This document shows positions 35,579-44,991 of a DNA stretch of 64,000 bases, one piece after another. How positions within the stretch are numbered: position 1 is the first letter of the stretch; every line of letters starts with the position of its first letter. Location: contig CAWGXZ010000006.1 in the NCBI GenBank assembly GCA_963826695.1, positions 62,001-126,000 of the forward strand, in the 5' to 3' direction. The stretch comes from CAWGXZ01 sp963826695 (GTDB taxonomy: Bacteria; Pseudomonadota; Gammaproteobacteria; Burkholderiales; Burkholderiaceae_C). Under the pieces are notes generated by a model that was given only the letters and a program-made list of their open reading frames with translations, was not told where the DNA came from and searched no databases. A program made the position numbers and the translations under genes.

Positions 35579-36103
35579 TCAGCCGATTCGCTCGAGCTGC
35601 GATCGGTAAAGGGTCTGGCGTTCGGCGTAGCCGGCGGCGCTGGCTTCGAGGCCGGCGACATCGGCATCGCTCAGCGTGCGCACCACCTTGGCCGGCGCAC
35701 CGAGGATCAGCGAACGGTCGGGAAAGCGCTTGCCTTCGGTCACGACGGCGCCGGCGCCGACCAGGCAGTGGCGACCGATCGTCGCACCATTCAGGATCAC
35801 CGCCTGGATGCCGATCAGCGAGCCCTCGCCGACGGTGCAGCCGTGCAGCATCGCCTGGTGCCCGACGGTGACGCGGTCACCGAGATTCAGCGGATGCCCG
35901 GGGTCGGTGTGCAGCACGGCGCCTTCCTGGACGTTGGTCGACTCGCCGAGCGTGATCGACTCGTTGTCGCCGCGGATGACCGCGCCGAACCAGACGCTGG
36001 CGCGGTCTTTCAGCAGCACCTTGCCGATCAGCGTGGCGTCGGGCGCGACGAACGCGGTCGGGGCGATTTGCGGCGCATCGGCGCCGAGTCGGTAAATGGG
36101 CAT
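35579..36103 (-). CDS. Gamma carbonic anhydrase family protein
   Basis: A 174-residue left-handed beta-helix protein of hexapeptide repeats (for example PDATLIG, DRASVWF, ESTNVQEG, DRVTVG, EGSLIG). The His residues in AVLHTDPGHP and TVGHQAMLHGC correspond to the metal site of the gamma class (CaiE/YrdA-like). Carbonic anhydrase activity is not certain in this subgroup. It lies between hppD and a Bug gene, starting 7 bp after the latter's stop. Confidence 0.92.
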   Translation of the reverse strand: MPIYRLGADAPQIAPTAFVAPDATLIGKVLLKDRASVWFGAVIRGDNESITLGESTNVQEGAVLHTDPGHPLNLGDRVTVGHQAMLHGCTVGEGSLIGIQAVILNGATIGRHCLVGAGAVVTEGKRFPDRSLILGAPAKVVRTLSDADVAGLEASAAGYAERQTLYRSQLERIG

Positions 36104-36110
36104 GGTGCGC

Positions 36111-37097
36111 TCACTCCAGCGTGATGTTGGCCTTCTTGACCAGCCTGGCGTAACGGTCGTGCTCGCTGCGGAAGTACTGCGTCGAGGCCTCCGGCGTCAT
36201 CGGAGCGATGAGGTTGCCGCCCTTGTCCATGGCCTCCTTCACCTGGGGGTCGGCCACGGCAGTGACGAAGGCCGCATGGATGCGCCTGACCTCGGCCGCC
36301 GGCAACCGGGCCGGCCCGACGACGGCGAACCAGCCTGCGATGTCGTACTGGGGCAGGCCCTGCTCGGCGATGGTCGGCACGTCGGGCAACGCCGGCGCGC
36401 GCTTTTGCGAGGCGACGCCGATCGCACGCAGTGCGCCGCTCTTGATGTGCGCCTGCACCGAAGGAATTCCGAGCACGCCGAAATCCACCTGCCCGCCGAT
36501 GAGGTCGGTGACCATCGGACCGACGCCCTTGTACGGGATGTGCTTCATGTCGACGCCGGCTTCGTCGACGAACATTTCGGCAGCGAGGTGCAGGATGGTG
36601 CCGTTGCCGGACGAGGCGAAGTTGTAGACGCCGGGCTTGGCTTTCAGCAGCGCGACGAGTTCCTTGACGTTCCTGGCCGGCAGCTTCTGCGGGTTGACGA
36701 CGACCACGAACGGCGTGGCCCCGACCACCGAGATCGGCGTGATGTCGGCCAGCGAGTCGAACGGCATCTTCTTGAACACGCTCGGATTGACGACGTGGTT
36801 GTTCGAGACCACGCCGATCGTGAGTCCGTCGGGCGCGGCCTTGACGATGGCTTGCGTGCCGGTGATGCCGCCGGCTCCCGGCAGGTTCTCGATGACCACC
36901 GGTTGCCCGAGCGCCTTGGCCAGTGCGGGGCTGATGGCGCGGACGATCGCATCGACGCTCGAACCCGCGCCGAGCGGGAGGATGACGCGCATCGGCTTGT
37001 CCGGGTGCGCCGTTTGAGCGATGGCGGGCCAGGCGGCGGCAGTGCAGGCGGCGGCGATCAGGGTGGCGACGGTGCGCCGCTGGAATCGGGTGGTCAT
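36111..37097 (-). CDS. Bug-family (TTT-type) periplasmic substrate-binding protein
   Basis: A 328-residue Bug receptor; the ATG at 37097 follows CGGAGAC. It has a signal ending near AIA-QTAHP and family blocks PMRVILPLGAGSSVD, VIENLPGAGGITG, APDGLT, IPYKGVGPMVTD and LPDVPTIAEQG. It is grouped with a CoA-transferase and an HMG-CoA-lyase-type enzyme, so the ligand may be an acid activated as its CoA ester. Confidence 0.93.
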   Translation of the reverse strand: MTTRFQRRTVATLIAAACTAAAWPAIAQTAHPDKPMRVILPLGAGSSVDAIVRAISPALAKALGQPVVIENLPGAGGITGTQAIVKAAPDGLTIGVVSNNHVVNPSVFKKMPFDSLADITPISVVGATPFVVVVNPQKLPARNVKELVALLKAKPGVYNFASSGNGTILHLAAEMFVDEAGVDMKHIPYKGVGPMVTDLIGGQVDFGVLGIPSVQAHIKSGALRAIGVASQKRAPALPDVPTIAEQGLPQYDIAGWFAVVGPARLPAAEVRRIHAAFVTAVADPQVKEAMDKGGNLIAPMTPEASTQYFRSEHDRYARLVKKANITLE

Positions 37098-37123
37098 GTT
37101 GTCTCCGTTCTGTTTTGAGAAGG

Positions 37124-38311
37124 TCAGGCGGCCTTGCCGGCCAGTCGCGAAAGGATTTCGTCGGTGTGCTCGCCGATGCGCGGCAGCGGGCTGCGCACGC
37201 CCGGGCGGCGCCCGCCCATCAGCAGCGGCAGCAGCACCACGTCGGTGGTTCCGCCGTCCTCGGTCTGCATCGGCACCAGGCCGCCGCTGGCCTTCAGGTG
37301 CGGGTCTTCGACGAGTTGCTCGGGACGGACGATCGGCGCGTAGGGAATGCCGGCGGCTTCGAGCTTCGGCGACAGCTCGGCGAGCTCGTGGTCCTTGAGA
37401 ATTTCGCCCAGGCGCTCCAGCAGATCGGGCCGCACGGCAACGCGCTGCGCGTTGGTCGCGAACGCCGGCACGTCGAGCAGGTCGGTGCGCCCGAGCACCT
37501 GGCACAGCGTCGTGAACTGCTTGTCGCTGACCGCGCCGATGAACAGCTGCTCGCCGTGCGCCAGGGTGAAGACGTCGTAGACGCTCCAGGCCGAGACGCG
37601 CGACGGCATCGGCGGCGGCGGCTCGCCGGTCATCGAGAACTGTTGCATGTGCTGCGCCGAGAGGAAGACGCAGTTCTCGAACAGCGCGCTCTGGATTTCC
37701 TGGCCGCGGCCGGTGCGCTCGCGTTCGCGCAGCGCGGCGAGCACGCCGATGGCGCCGAACATACCGCCCATGATGTCGTTGACCGAGGTGCCGGCGCGCA
37801 GCGGCCGGCCGACCGGCCCGGTCATGTACGACAGGCCGCCCATCATCTGCACCACCTCGTCGAGCGCCAGGCGCTTCTCGTACGGCCCCGGCAGGAAGCC
37901 CTTGTGCGAGACGTAGATCAGTCGCGGAAACTGCTTCGAGAGCGTCTCGTGGTCGAGCCCGAGCCGGGTCATCATCCCGGGCCGGAAGTTCTCGAGCATC
38001 ACGTCGCAATGGCCGATCAGCTCGACCGCCGCGGCATGGCCCTCGGGCGTGTTGAAGTCGAGGACGACGCTCTTCTTGTTGCGATTGAAGCTGCGGAAGA
38101 AGCCGATGCCCAGACCCGGCAGATTGCGCGTCTTGTCGCCGCCGGGGGGCTCGATCTTGATCACCTCGGCGCCGAGGTCGGCGAGGATCATCCCGCAGGT
38201 CGGGCCCATCACCATGTGGGTGAATTCGATGACGCGGATGCCTTCGAGGGGCAGTGCAGCGGTCGCTGCGCCGTCGGCGCTGGCGGGGTCGCGGGAAGAG
38301 GTCGTGTTCAT
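37124..38311 (-). CDS. CaiB/BaiF (family III) CoA-transferase
   Basis: A 395-residue family III CoA-transferase. The N-terminal GIRVIEFTHMVMGPTCGMIL and LGAEVIKIEPPGGDKTR bind CoA. The catalytic Asp is probably in LALDEVVQMMGG. GGMFGAIGVLAALRERERTG and ALFENCVFL follow. The acyl acceptor is not predictable from sequence. The neighbouring lyase suggests a C5 or C6 branched acid such as itaconate/citramalate or 3-hydroxy-3-methylglutarate. Confidence 0.93.
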   Translation of the reverse strand: MNTTSSRDPASADGAATAALPLEGIRVIEFTHMVMGPTCGMILADLGAEVIKIEPPGGDKTRNLPGLGIGFFRSFNRNKKSVVLDFNTPEGHAAAVELIGHCDVMLENFRPGMMTRLGLDHETLSKQFPRLIYVSHKGFLPGPYEKRLALDEVVQMMGGLSYMTGPVGRPLRAGTSVNDIMGGMFGAIGVLAALRERERTGRGQEIQSALFENCVFLSAQHMQQFSMTGEPPPPMPSRVSAWSVYDVFTLAHGEQLFIGAVSDKQFTTLCQVLGRTDLLDVPAFATNAQRVAVRPDLLERLGEILKDHELAELSPKLEAAGIPYAPIVRPEQLVEDPHLKASGGLVPMQTEDGGTTDVVLLPLLMGGRRPGVRSPLPRIGEHTDEILSRLAGKAA

Positions 38312-38458
38312 GCGGTCTCCGTGCCGGCGGTCGTGCCGGCGGGTTGTCGTTCGGGGTGGCTCGCGCTGAGCGGGTCGAAGCTGCTTTCGCGCGCTGAGTT
38401 CGTTCCTGCAGCCGCCCGGCAGGCAGGGCGTCGACCGGCTCCGCGCGAGCCGGCGTGC

Positions 38459-39388
38459 CTACGCCGCGGCCTGCAGCGTCTTCGGCAGACCGGCGCGCCA
38501 CAGCGTGCCGTGCAGCGCCTCGCCTTCGAGCCAGCCCGCCACCTTGGCGCGCAGGGCGAGCAGCGCATCGATGTCGATGCCGGTCTCGATGCCCATGCAC
38601 TTCAGCATGAAGGCGAGGTCTTCGGTCGACGCGTTGCCGCTGGCCCCGGGGGCGTGCGGGCAGCCGCCGATGCCGGCGAGCGTGGCGTCGAAGCGGGCGA
38701 CGCCGACTTCGAGCGCGGCGTAGACGTTGGCGAGCGCCAGCCCGCGGGTGTCGTGGAAGTGGCCGCACCAGAAGCGATCGCCGGCGATGCGGACGGCCTT
38801 CTCGAAGAGGTCGCGGACCGCCGCAGGGTCGGCATAGCCCACCGTGTCGGCGATGCTCACCCGGTCCGCCCCGGCATCGAGCAGCGCCTGCATGCAACGC
38901 AGCACCTCGGACTGCTCGACCGGGCCCTGGATCGTGCAGCCGAAAGCGGTGCCGATGCCGCCCTCGATCAGCGTCTTCGAGCCGGCGGCGTCGCGCATGG
39001 CGCGAATGCGGGCGACTTCGGCCACCACTTCATCGGGCGTCTTGCGCAGGTTCGCCAGGCTGTGCGCGTGGCTCGCGGAAAGGGGAACCAGCAGCAGGTC
39101 GGCGCTGGTTTCGATGGCGCGCTCGGCGCCCTTGACGTTGGGAACGAGTACCGACGTGACGAGTCCGGGGAGGGTCTTCGCGTACGCCACCAGATCGGCC
39201 GTGTCGGCGAGCTGCGGCAGCAAACGGGCGGGAACGTACGAGCCGACCTCGATCTCGCGCTGGCCGGCGGCGTGGGCCTCGCGAATCCACTCGAGCTTCC
39301 TTGCCGTCGGCAGCACCTGGGCGATTGCCTGCAGACCGTCACGCAATCCGACCTCGCGGATCACGACTCCAGAGGGCAGTGAGGACAT
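38459..39388 (-). CDS. Hydroxymethylglutaryl-CoA lyase family protein
   Basis: A 309-residue TIM-barrel lyase of the HMG-CoA lyase family, which cleaves a 3-hydroxy-3-methyl-acyl-CoA. Signatures are VVIREVGLRDGLQ (metal and catalytic residues), CGHFHDTRGLALAN, and the catalytic-Cys loop GIGGCPHAPGASGNAS. It is first in the minus-strand run lyase - CoA-transferase - Bug, divergent from a LysR gene. Related enzymes also act on citramalyl-CoA-type substrates, so true HMG-CoA specificity is not assured. The 147 bp after it hold no gene. Confidence 0.92.
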   Translation of the reverse strand: MSSLPSGVVIREVGLRDGLQAIAQVLPTARKLEWIREAHAAGQREIEVGSYVPARLLPQLADTADLVAYAKTLPGLVTSVLVPNVKGAERAIETSADLLLVPLSASHAHSLANLRKTPDEVVAEVARIRAMRDAAGSKTLIEGGIGTAFGCTIQGPVEQSEVLRCMQALLDAGADRVSIADTVGYADPAAVRDLFEKAVRIAGDRFWCGHFHDTRGLALANVYAALEVGVARFDATLAGIGGCPHAPGASGNASTEDLAFMLKCMGIETGIDIDALLALRAKVAGWLEGEALHGTLWRAGLPKTLQAAA

Positions 39389-39531
39389 GGCTCGTCTCCT
39401 GTTGCGGCGCTCGAATCGCGCCTGTGTTTTGCTTCAGGAATGAACTCTAGAGATTCTGAAAAAGTTCACCAGTGGTGTTTTGGAAGGCTTGAACTTCCGC
39501 TTTGGAATCCCTTGGATGGCATCATCGCGGC
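39389..39531. promoter_or_regulatory. Divergent promoter region with a GGAAG-N7-CTTCC inverted repeat
   Basis: This 143-bp gap lies between the lyase operon and its divergent LysR gene. GGAAG (39482-39486) and CTTCC (39494-39498) form an inverted repeat about 35 bp before the LysR start, flanked on both sides by TTTGGAA. It is a candidate LysR operator. Confidence 0.45.
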
Positions 39532-40434
39532 ATGAAGGACATCGACCTGAAGACGCTGCGGCTGCTGGTGGCGGTCTGCGACACCCGCAACATCGCCCGC
39601 GCTGCCGAGCAGGAGCACATCGAGCCGTCTGCCATCAGCAAGCGCATTGCGCAACTCGAGGCCACCCTCGGCACGCCACTGCTCGCCCGCGGGCGGCGTG
39701 GTGTGCAGCCGACGCCGGCAGGGCTTTCGGTGCTCGAACACGCCAGGACGATCCTCTTCACGATCGAGCAGATCGAAAACGACGCCGCCGCATTCAGCAG
39801 CGGCGTCAAGGGGCATGTACGGCTGGTGGCCACGGCATCGGCGATTGCCGAGGCGCTGCTCGACGACCTCGCCACCTTCATGCGCCAGCCCGAGTACCGC
39901 AACATCAAGGTCGACATCGAGGAGCGCTTCTCGAGCGACCTGGTGCGTCGGCTGCGCGAAGGCAGTGCCTCGGTCGGCATTTGCTGGGACAACATCGACC
40001 TCGAGGGCCTGGAACAGCGGCCTTACCGCAGCGACCAGCTCGGCGTCGCGGTCCATGCCGAGCATCCGCTGGCGGGCAGCAAATCGTTGTGCTTCGAGCA
40101 GACGCTCGACCACGAGCATGTCGGCCTGCCCCCGGCGACGGCGGTCCACACCACCATGCAGCGGGCCGCGGCCCGGCTCGGCCGATCGGTGGTCTACCGC
40201 GTCGTCGTCTCCAACTTCGACGCCGCCTTTCGGGTGGTGGGCGCGAATCTCGCGGTCAGCGTCGTGCCGGTCGAAGTCAGCCGGCAGTACGCCGCGTCAC
40301 TCGGCATCGAGGTGATACCGCTGACCGACGCCTGGGCGCGGCGCCGCTTCGTCGTTTGCTACAGCCAGGCCGGCAACCTGTCGATTGCAGCGCAGCACAT
40401 GGTCGACTACCTCGTCGAGCGCGCCAGCCACTAG
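39532..40434 (+). CDS. LysR-type transcriptional regulator
   Basis: A 300-residue LysR regulator. The helix-turn-helix is LKTLRLLVAVCDTRNIARAA with EPSAISKRIAQLE. The effector domain follows (GHVRLVATASAIAEAL, FDAAFRVVGANLAVSVVP). The ATG at 39532 is chosen over one 30 bp upstream because it gives the standard KDIDLKTLRLL start. By position it controls the lyase / CoA-transferase / Bug genes on the opposite strand. Confidence 0.93.
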   Translation: MKDIDLKTLRLLVAVCDTRNIARAAEQEHIEPSAISKRIAQLEATLGTPLLARGRRGVQPTPAGLSVLEHARTILFTIEQIENDAAAFSSGVKGHVRLVATASAIAEALLDDLATFMRQPEYRNIKVDIEERFSSDLVRRLREGSASVGICWDNIDLEGLEQRPYRSDQLGVAVHAEHPLAGSKSLCFEQTLDHEHVGLPPATAVHTTMQRAAARLGRSVVYRVVVSNFDAAFRVVGANLAVSVVPVEVSRQYAASLGIEVIPLTDAWARRRFVVCYSQAGNLSIAAQHMVDYLVERASH

Positions 40435-40447
40435 CGTGAAACGACCC

Positions 40448-41305
40448 TCAGGGCTTCGCGTTCGGGAAGAACAGCTGCTCGCCACCCACCTTGTAGCCGG
40501 CGATGCTTGCCTGGCCCTCGCGCGACACCAGCCAGTCGGCGAATGCCTGCGCGAGCTGCACCTTGACATGCGGGTGTCGGGCCGGGTTGACGACGATGAC
40601 GCCGTACGGGTTGAAGAGGCGCTTGTCGCCCTCGACCAGCACCGCCAGCCTGCCGCGGTTGCGGAAGCTCAGCCAGGTGCCGCGGTCTGCAAGCACATAG
40701 GCGTCGGTCGAAGACGCCATGTTCAACGCCGGACCCATGCCGCAGCCGCAGTCCCGGTAGCCCGGGAGTTCCACGGCCGGCGCATCGACGCCGGCGGCCT
40801 TCCAATACCGCAGCTCGGCGGCATGCGTGCCGCTCTTGTCGCCGCGAGAGATGAAAGAGGCCTTCGACGCAGCCAGCTTGCGCAGCCCCGCAGCAACGTC
40901 GTTGCCCCTGATGCCCGCCGGATCGGCCGCCGGGCCGAGCACGATGAAGTCGTTGACCATCACGTCGCTGCGTTTCAGGCCGAAGCCCTCGGCGACGAGC
41001 TTCTCTTCGGCCGCCAGGTCGTGCGCGAACACCACGTCGGCATCGCCACGGCGGGCCATGTCGAGCGCCTGCCCCGTGCCGACAGCCACCACCCGAACGT
41101 CGATGCCGGTGGCCTTCTTGAATGCGGGCAGCAGGTGTCCGAACAGCCCCGACTGCTCGGTGCTGGTGGTCGACGCCATCACGATGCTGCGCTCCTGCGC
41201 ATGCAGGGCATTCGGCAGCGCCAGCAGCAACGCGGCGGCACTGGCGAATGCGCAGATCCAGCCAGCGAGGCGAGGGCGCACGGTCGGGACAGTCATCGGC
41301 GGCAT
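40448..41305 (-). CDS. tupA: Tungstate-type (TupA-like) periplasmic binding protein, orphan
   Basis: A 285-residue receptor with a Sec signal (cleavage near LHA-QERS). The oxyanion pocket motif is ASTTSTEQSGLF, followed by VGTGQALDMARRGDADVVFAH and SFISRGDKSGTH, as in TupA tungstate binders. A second Met, three residues in, could also be the start. The membrane and ATPase genes tupB and tupC are absent; the next gene is upp. It may depend on a permease encoded elsewhere. Confidence 0.85.
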   Translation of the reverse strand: MPPMTVPTVRPRLAGWICAFASAAALLLALPNALHAQERSIVMASTTSTEQSGLFGHLLPAFKKATGIDVRVVAVGTGQALDMARRGDADVVFAHDLAAEEKLVAEGFGLKRSDVMVNDFIVLGPAADPAGIRGNDVAAGLRKLAASKASFISRGDKSGTHAAELRYWKAAGVDAPAVELPGYRDCGCGMGPALNMASSTDAYVLADRGTWLSFRNRGRLAVLVEGDKRLFNPYGVIVVNPARHPHVKVQLAQAFADWLVSREGQASIAGYKVGGEQLFFPNAKP

Positions 41306-41355
41306 GCCTCCTCGGCAAACGTTTTGAAAAATTCGTCGCCACCCGCGGCAACCGC

Positions 41356-41991
41356 CTACTTCGTGCCGAACATCCGGTCGCCCGCGTCGCCGAGCCCCGG
41401 CACGATGTAGCCGTGGTCGTTCAGCTCGCGGTCGATCGCCGCGGTATAGACCGGCACGTCGGGATGCGCGTCACCGAAGCGCTTCAGCCCCTCGGGCACG
41501 GCGAGCAGGCAGACGAAGCGGATCGACCGCGGCCGCGTTTCCTTCACCCGGTCGACCGCCGCGATGGCCGAATTGCCGGTGGCGAGCATCGGGTCGAGGA
41601 CGATCGCATCGCGCTCCTCCATGCCGTGCGGCATCTTGAAGTAGTACTCGACTGCGCCGAGCGTCTTCGGGTCGCGGTACAGGCCGACATGGCCGACGCG
41701 CGCGCCCGGCACCACGCTGAGCATGCCTTCGAGCAGGCCGTCGCCGGCGCGCAGGATGCTGACGAACACCGTCTTCTTGCCGTCGATCACCGGCGAGCGC
41801 ATCGCCTCCAGCGGCGTCTCGATGTCGATCAGCTGCATCGGCATGTCGCGCGTCACCTCGTACGCCAGCAGCATGCTGATCTCGTTGAGCAGCCGGCGAA
41901 AGCTGTTGGTGCTGCGCGTCTTCTCGCGCATCAGGGTCAGCTTGTGCTGGATCAGCGGATGGGTGATGTGGTGGACTTCGGCAGTGGTCAT
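41356..41991 (-). CDS. upp: Uracil phosphoribosyltransferase
   Basis: A 211-residue enzyme making UMP from uracil and PRPP. Signatures are the EKTRSTNSFRRLL N-terminal part, LRAGDGLLEGML, the PRPP loop VLDPMLATGNSA and the uracil-binding tail GYIVPGLGDAGDRMFGT. Its start overlaps the stop of the DUF6880 gene by 4 bp. Besides salvage it could feed the URC-type uracil catabolic genes at 59.6-62.1 kb. Confidence 0.97.
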   Translation of the reverse strand: MTTAEVHHITHPLIQHKLTLMREKTRSTNSFRRLLNEISMLLAYEVTRDMPMQLIDIETPLEAMRSPVIDGKKTVFVSILRAGDGLLEGMLSVVPGARVGHVGLYRDPKTLGAVEYYFKMPHGMEERDAIVLDPMLATGNSAIAAVDRVKETRPRSIRFVCLLAVPEGLKRFGDAHPDVPVYTAAIDRELNDHGYIVPGLGDAGDRMFGTK

Positions 41992-43484
41992 GAGGGGCCT
42001 GTCCCGCGGCGGCGGAGCGATGGCTGCGACTCTAACGGCTGCGGCCGGCAGGCATCGCCCGTGTCCGCTTCAGCCGCTGCGACGGCGCCGCGCGCGGCCC
42101 GGCTCTGCACGCACGACCAGAAGCTCGACTTGCGCGCATGCTTCTTGCGAATGTCGGCCACGTACACGGCGTGCGGGCCGAGTGCGCCGAGATCGACGCC
42201 GCGCGAGGCAATCCATTCCAGTCGTTCCCAATAGCGCGCACCGTGGCGGTAGGCTGGCGCGTACGCCCGCGCCAGGATCGCATCCAGCAACGCCCGATAG
42301 ACCGCCGTTGCGCCGACCCAGCGCTCGGCGGACTCCAGCGACTGCGCCAGCGGCAGGAGTCGCGAATAGCTGCCGCCGTCGATACGCTGCGCTGCCGCCA
42401 GCAGCGCGTCCTCGGCAAGGCGGTGGTCGCCGGTTTCGACAAGCAGCTGCGCGGCGGTCACCGGCTCGTCGCTGCGTGCCTTGGCGAGCGTGCGGGCGTG
42501 ATCGATCGCCGCAGCTCGCTCGGCCAGCGGCAGCGGCTCCAGCCAGCGGTGCAGATCGGCAGACGCGAGCGTCCGTTCGAAGATGTGCTTCGACACGGCA
42601 GCGGCTTCGACCCCTCGCCCCAGTAAAGCCAGCGCCTGCGCGAGCAGCCGCTCGCGCGCGTCTTCCAGGCCGCCCCAGGGCGGTTCGAGCCAGCCGAGGG
42701 CATCGGCAGGGCGGCCGAACTCGAGGTACTCCCGCACGAATGCCTCGATCTGGTTCGGGTTCGGCTGCGGGCTGTAGACCCGCACCGCGGCGACGTGCAC
42801 ATCGGGATCGCGCAGTGCGCGCGACAGCAGCGTCAACGTTCCCGAACTCCGGTAGACGGCGGCCGGCAGTCGCGTCTCGGCGCCCGGTGCGGCCACTGCG
42901 GCCTGCAGCTGCGCCATGTGGCGTTGCACCAGGGCGCGCAGCGCAGCCGCGTCGAGCAAACGGTCGGCGTGGCGGTACAACCCTTCGCGGGCGCCGTACT
43001 CGTCGGCTGCGGCCAGGGCATCGAGCCGCGCCGGCCATTCGTCGGCCGGCGATTCACATTGCGCGGCGGCGTTGAGCCACAGGCTGCAAGCGGCACCGAC
43101 CACGTCGCCGATCGCGCCGTCCGAATCGTCGGCGCGTTCGAAGAAGGAGGTGTCGGCCTCGATGAACGCCTCCAGCAGCGCAAGCGCGGCAGGCGGATCC
43201 TTGGGCAGCAGTTCGCGCTCGATTTGTGCCAGCCATTCCTGCAAGGCCGCCGAGAACTCGCGAGCCTCGCGGTAGCCGAGGAACTTCGACGCGCGCTTCC
43301 ATGCGCTCAGCGACTTGCGGAAGCCGGCCGCGAGCCGCTTCGGGTCGTCTGCGAGGCGAAGCCGAATCAGGCGCTGCCGGACGGCCTCATGCTCGTGCGC
43401 AAATTCGAGCAGCAGGTCGACCATTGCCTCCGGCGCAAGCTGGGCGACGAAGGCTTCGAGGTCCTTGGCAGTGCGGTGCGGCAT
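41988..43484 (-). CDS. DUF6880 family helical-repeat protein
   Basis: A 498-residue, Ala/Leu/Arg-rich, mostly helical protein resembling the DUF6880 family. It begins PHRTAKDLEAFVAQLAPEAMVDLLLEFA and contains FLGYREAREFSAALQEWL, then helix pairs through to the C-terminal KSSFWSCVQSR. No catalytic motif, signal peptide or membrane span is seen. Function unknown. It overlaps upp, so it is probably co-transcribed with it. Confidence 0.75.
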   Translation of the reverse strand: MPHRTAKDLEAFVAQLAPEAMVDLLLEFAHEHEAVRQRLIRLRLADDPKRLAAGFRKSLSAWKRASKFLGYREAREFSAALQEWLAQIERELLPKDPPAALALLEAFIEADTSFFERADDSDGAIGDVVGAACSLWLNAAAQCESPADEWPARLDALAAADEYGAREGLYRHADRLLDAAALRALVQRHMAQLQAAVAAPGAETRLPAAVYRSSGTLTLLSRALRDPDVHVAAVRVYSPQPNPNQIEAFVREYLEFGRPADALGWLEPPWGGLEDARERLLAQALALLGRGVEAAAVSKHIFERTLASADLHRWLEPLPLAERAAAIDHARTLAKARSDEPVTAAQLLVETGDHRLAEDALLAAAQRIDGGSYSRLLPLAQSLESAERWVGATAVYRALLDAILARAYAPAYRHGARYWERLEWIASRGVDLGALGPHAVYVADIRKKHARKSSFWSCVQSRAARGAVAAAEADTGDACRPQPLESQPSLRRRGTGPS

Positions 43485-43651
43485 GGTGCCGGATTGTGTC
43501 GGCCCTGGACGGGGTCATCCGTCGCCGCGGGGCGGAACTCGGGTGAGCCGTTGCCCCCGAGCCGGCCTCCCGCTCGATGGCGAAGGGAGAGCGGAGAGAG
43601 GCGGCTGTGCAGCGACGGCTGCCGGCCGCAGGCGAGGCGGATACGCCCCGA

Positions 43652-43945
43652 TCAGTCCGCAGCGGGCACGATGCGGATGTCCCGCTCTGCACCGTTTCCA
43701 AGCGCTGCCAGGGCCTCCTGATAGGCCGGGCTGTCGTGCGCTGCAACCGCTTGATCGACGCTGTCGAATTCGATCAGTACCGTGCGCTGCGCGACGCCCG
43801 CCTCGTACACCATCGCCGGCATGCCGCGCGCGATGAAGCGGCCTCCTCCACCCTGGAGTGCGGGGCCGGCCAGCTTGGCGTAATTCGCCACCGCGGTGGG
43901 GTCGCTGATCGAGCGGTAGGTGGAAATCCAGTAGGCCTTGGGCAT
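43652..43945 (-). CDS. DUF1330 family small protein
   Basis: A 97-residue ferredoxin-like alpha/beta protein of the DUF1330 family: MPKAYWISTYRSISDP, NYAKLAGPALQGGGGRFIAR and RTVLIEFDSVDQAVAAHDS. The fold is that of dimeric alpha+beta barrel proteins; no enzyme role is known with confidence. It stands alone between the DUF6880 gene and the repair operon. The 272 bp upstream (43946-44217) hold no gene I can support. Confidence 0.88.
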   Translation of the reverse strand: MPKAYWISTYRSISDPTAVANYAKLAGPALQGGGGRFIARGMPAMVYEAGVAQRTVLIEFDSVDQAVAAHDSPAYQEALAALGNGAERDIRIVPAAD

Positions 43946-44217
43946 GGGATGTCTACTTGCTTGCGAAGTTCGGAGCTGCGAGTGTCGCGCATCCCGGCCA
44001 TGTCGATCAACAGCGGAACGGCGGCTCCGAGCCGGGATCGGGCTGTCCCTGGCGCCGCTGCGAAGCGCCATCACGGCGACAGGACGGCCGTCACGGGCCG
44101 TCGCAGCGAACATGCTGCCCGTGTCAGGTCGACGAACTGCAAGAACATCGACATGCAGGCGACGGAGACGACGGGAATCCGGCTCGCAGGCAGCGGCTTG
44201 GAGCGTTGCGCACGACG

Positions 44218-44826
44218 TCAGTGCCTTTTCTGGTACGTGCCGATCAGTTCGGCTCGCGCGATCACGTGGCCTTTCATCAGGGCTTCGATCTGCGTTTTCG
44301 TTGCCCCATCCACCCTTGGCAACATCACGTCGAGCGCGTAGAGCTTGTGCAGGTAACGATGGCGGCCGACGGGTGGGCAAGGGCCGCCATAGCCCGCGTC
44401 GTTGAAGTCGTTCAACCCCGGAACTGCGCCGGCAGGCAGCGACGACGCCGCTTCAGGCAGCGCACGGGTGCTGGTTGGGACGTTGTAGAGCAGCCAGTGC
44501 ACCCAGGTGGTCTGCGGCGCGGCGGGATCCGGCGCGTCCGGATCATCGACGATCAGCACGAGGCTCCTGGCGTTTGCTGGAACACCCGACCATTCGAGCG
44601 GAGGCGATACACCCAGGCCTTCGCAGGTGTACTTCGCCGGAATTGCGGCGCTGTGGGCGAACGCCGGGGAGCCGAGCCTCAGGGCACCCACCCTCTGGGC
44701 AGCGTCCGCAGCCGTCACTGGTGCGGCACCGGCCATCACCGGGAGCAATGTGCCCAGGATGCACGCCCGGGCGAAGTCCGCCGCCGCGCCTGGGGAACTG
44801 CGAGCCTTTTGCATGATGGTCTTCAT
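44218..44826 (-). CDS. YbhB/YbcL-type phosphatidylethanolamine-binding-like protein, exported
   Basis: A 202-residue PEBP-family protein. I chose ATG 44826 (GAGGTGG upstream); it then starts with a signal peptide, cleaved near VTA-ADAAQ. Blocks are IPAKYTCEGLGVSPPLEWSG, LIVDDPDAPDPAAPQTTWVHWLLYN and GYGGPCPPVGRHRYLHKLYALD, the last being the ligand pocket. Role unknown. It is the last gene of the minus-strand oxidative-repair run, after msrA. Confidence 0.9.
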   Translation of the reverse strand: MKTIMQKARSSPGAAADFARACILGTLLPVMAGAAPVTAADAAQRVGALRLGSPAFAHSAAIPAKYTCEGLGVSPPLEWSGVPANARSLVLIVDDPDAPDPAAPQTTWVHWLLYNVPTSTRALPEAASSLPAGAVPGLNDFNDAGYGGPCPPVGRHRYLHKLYALDVMLPRVDGATKTQIEALMKGHVIARAELIGTYQKRH

Positions 44827-44991
44827 GGTTCCACCTCTCGACCGAATGCCGTCTCGTCGCCTGCCGATCAGCGTCTTCACGATCCGCGACGCGGGAGTTC
44901 CGCCAGGCAACGCGCCGACTCCGACAGCCAGCCGCCCGCCCCGCGTCCCGGCTCGCTCGGGGTGCTGAAGGCGCCTGTTGCAGAGATGCAG

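Noticed and set aside
36111..38897. Apparent 928-codon fusion of CoA-transferase region and Bug receptor on the minus strand
   Set aside because: The first two thirds are an out-of-frame reading of the CoA-transferase gene; only the last part, from 37097, is the Bug receptor with its own signal peptide and ribosome site.
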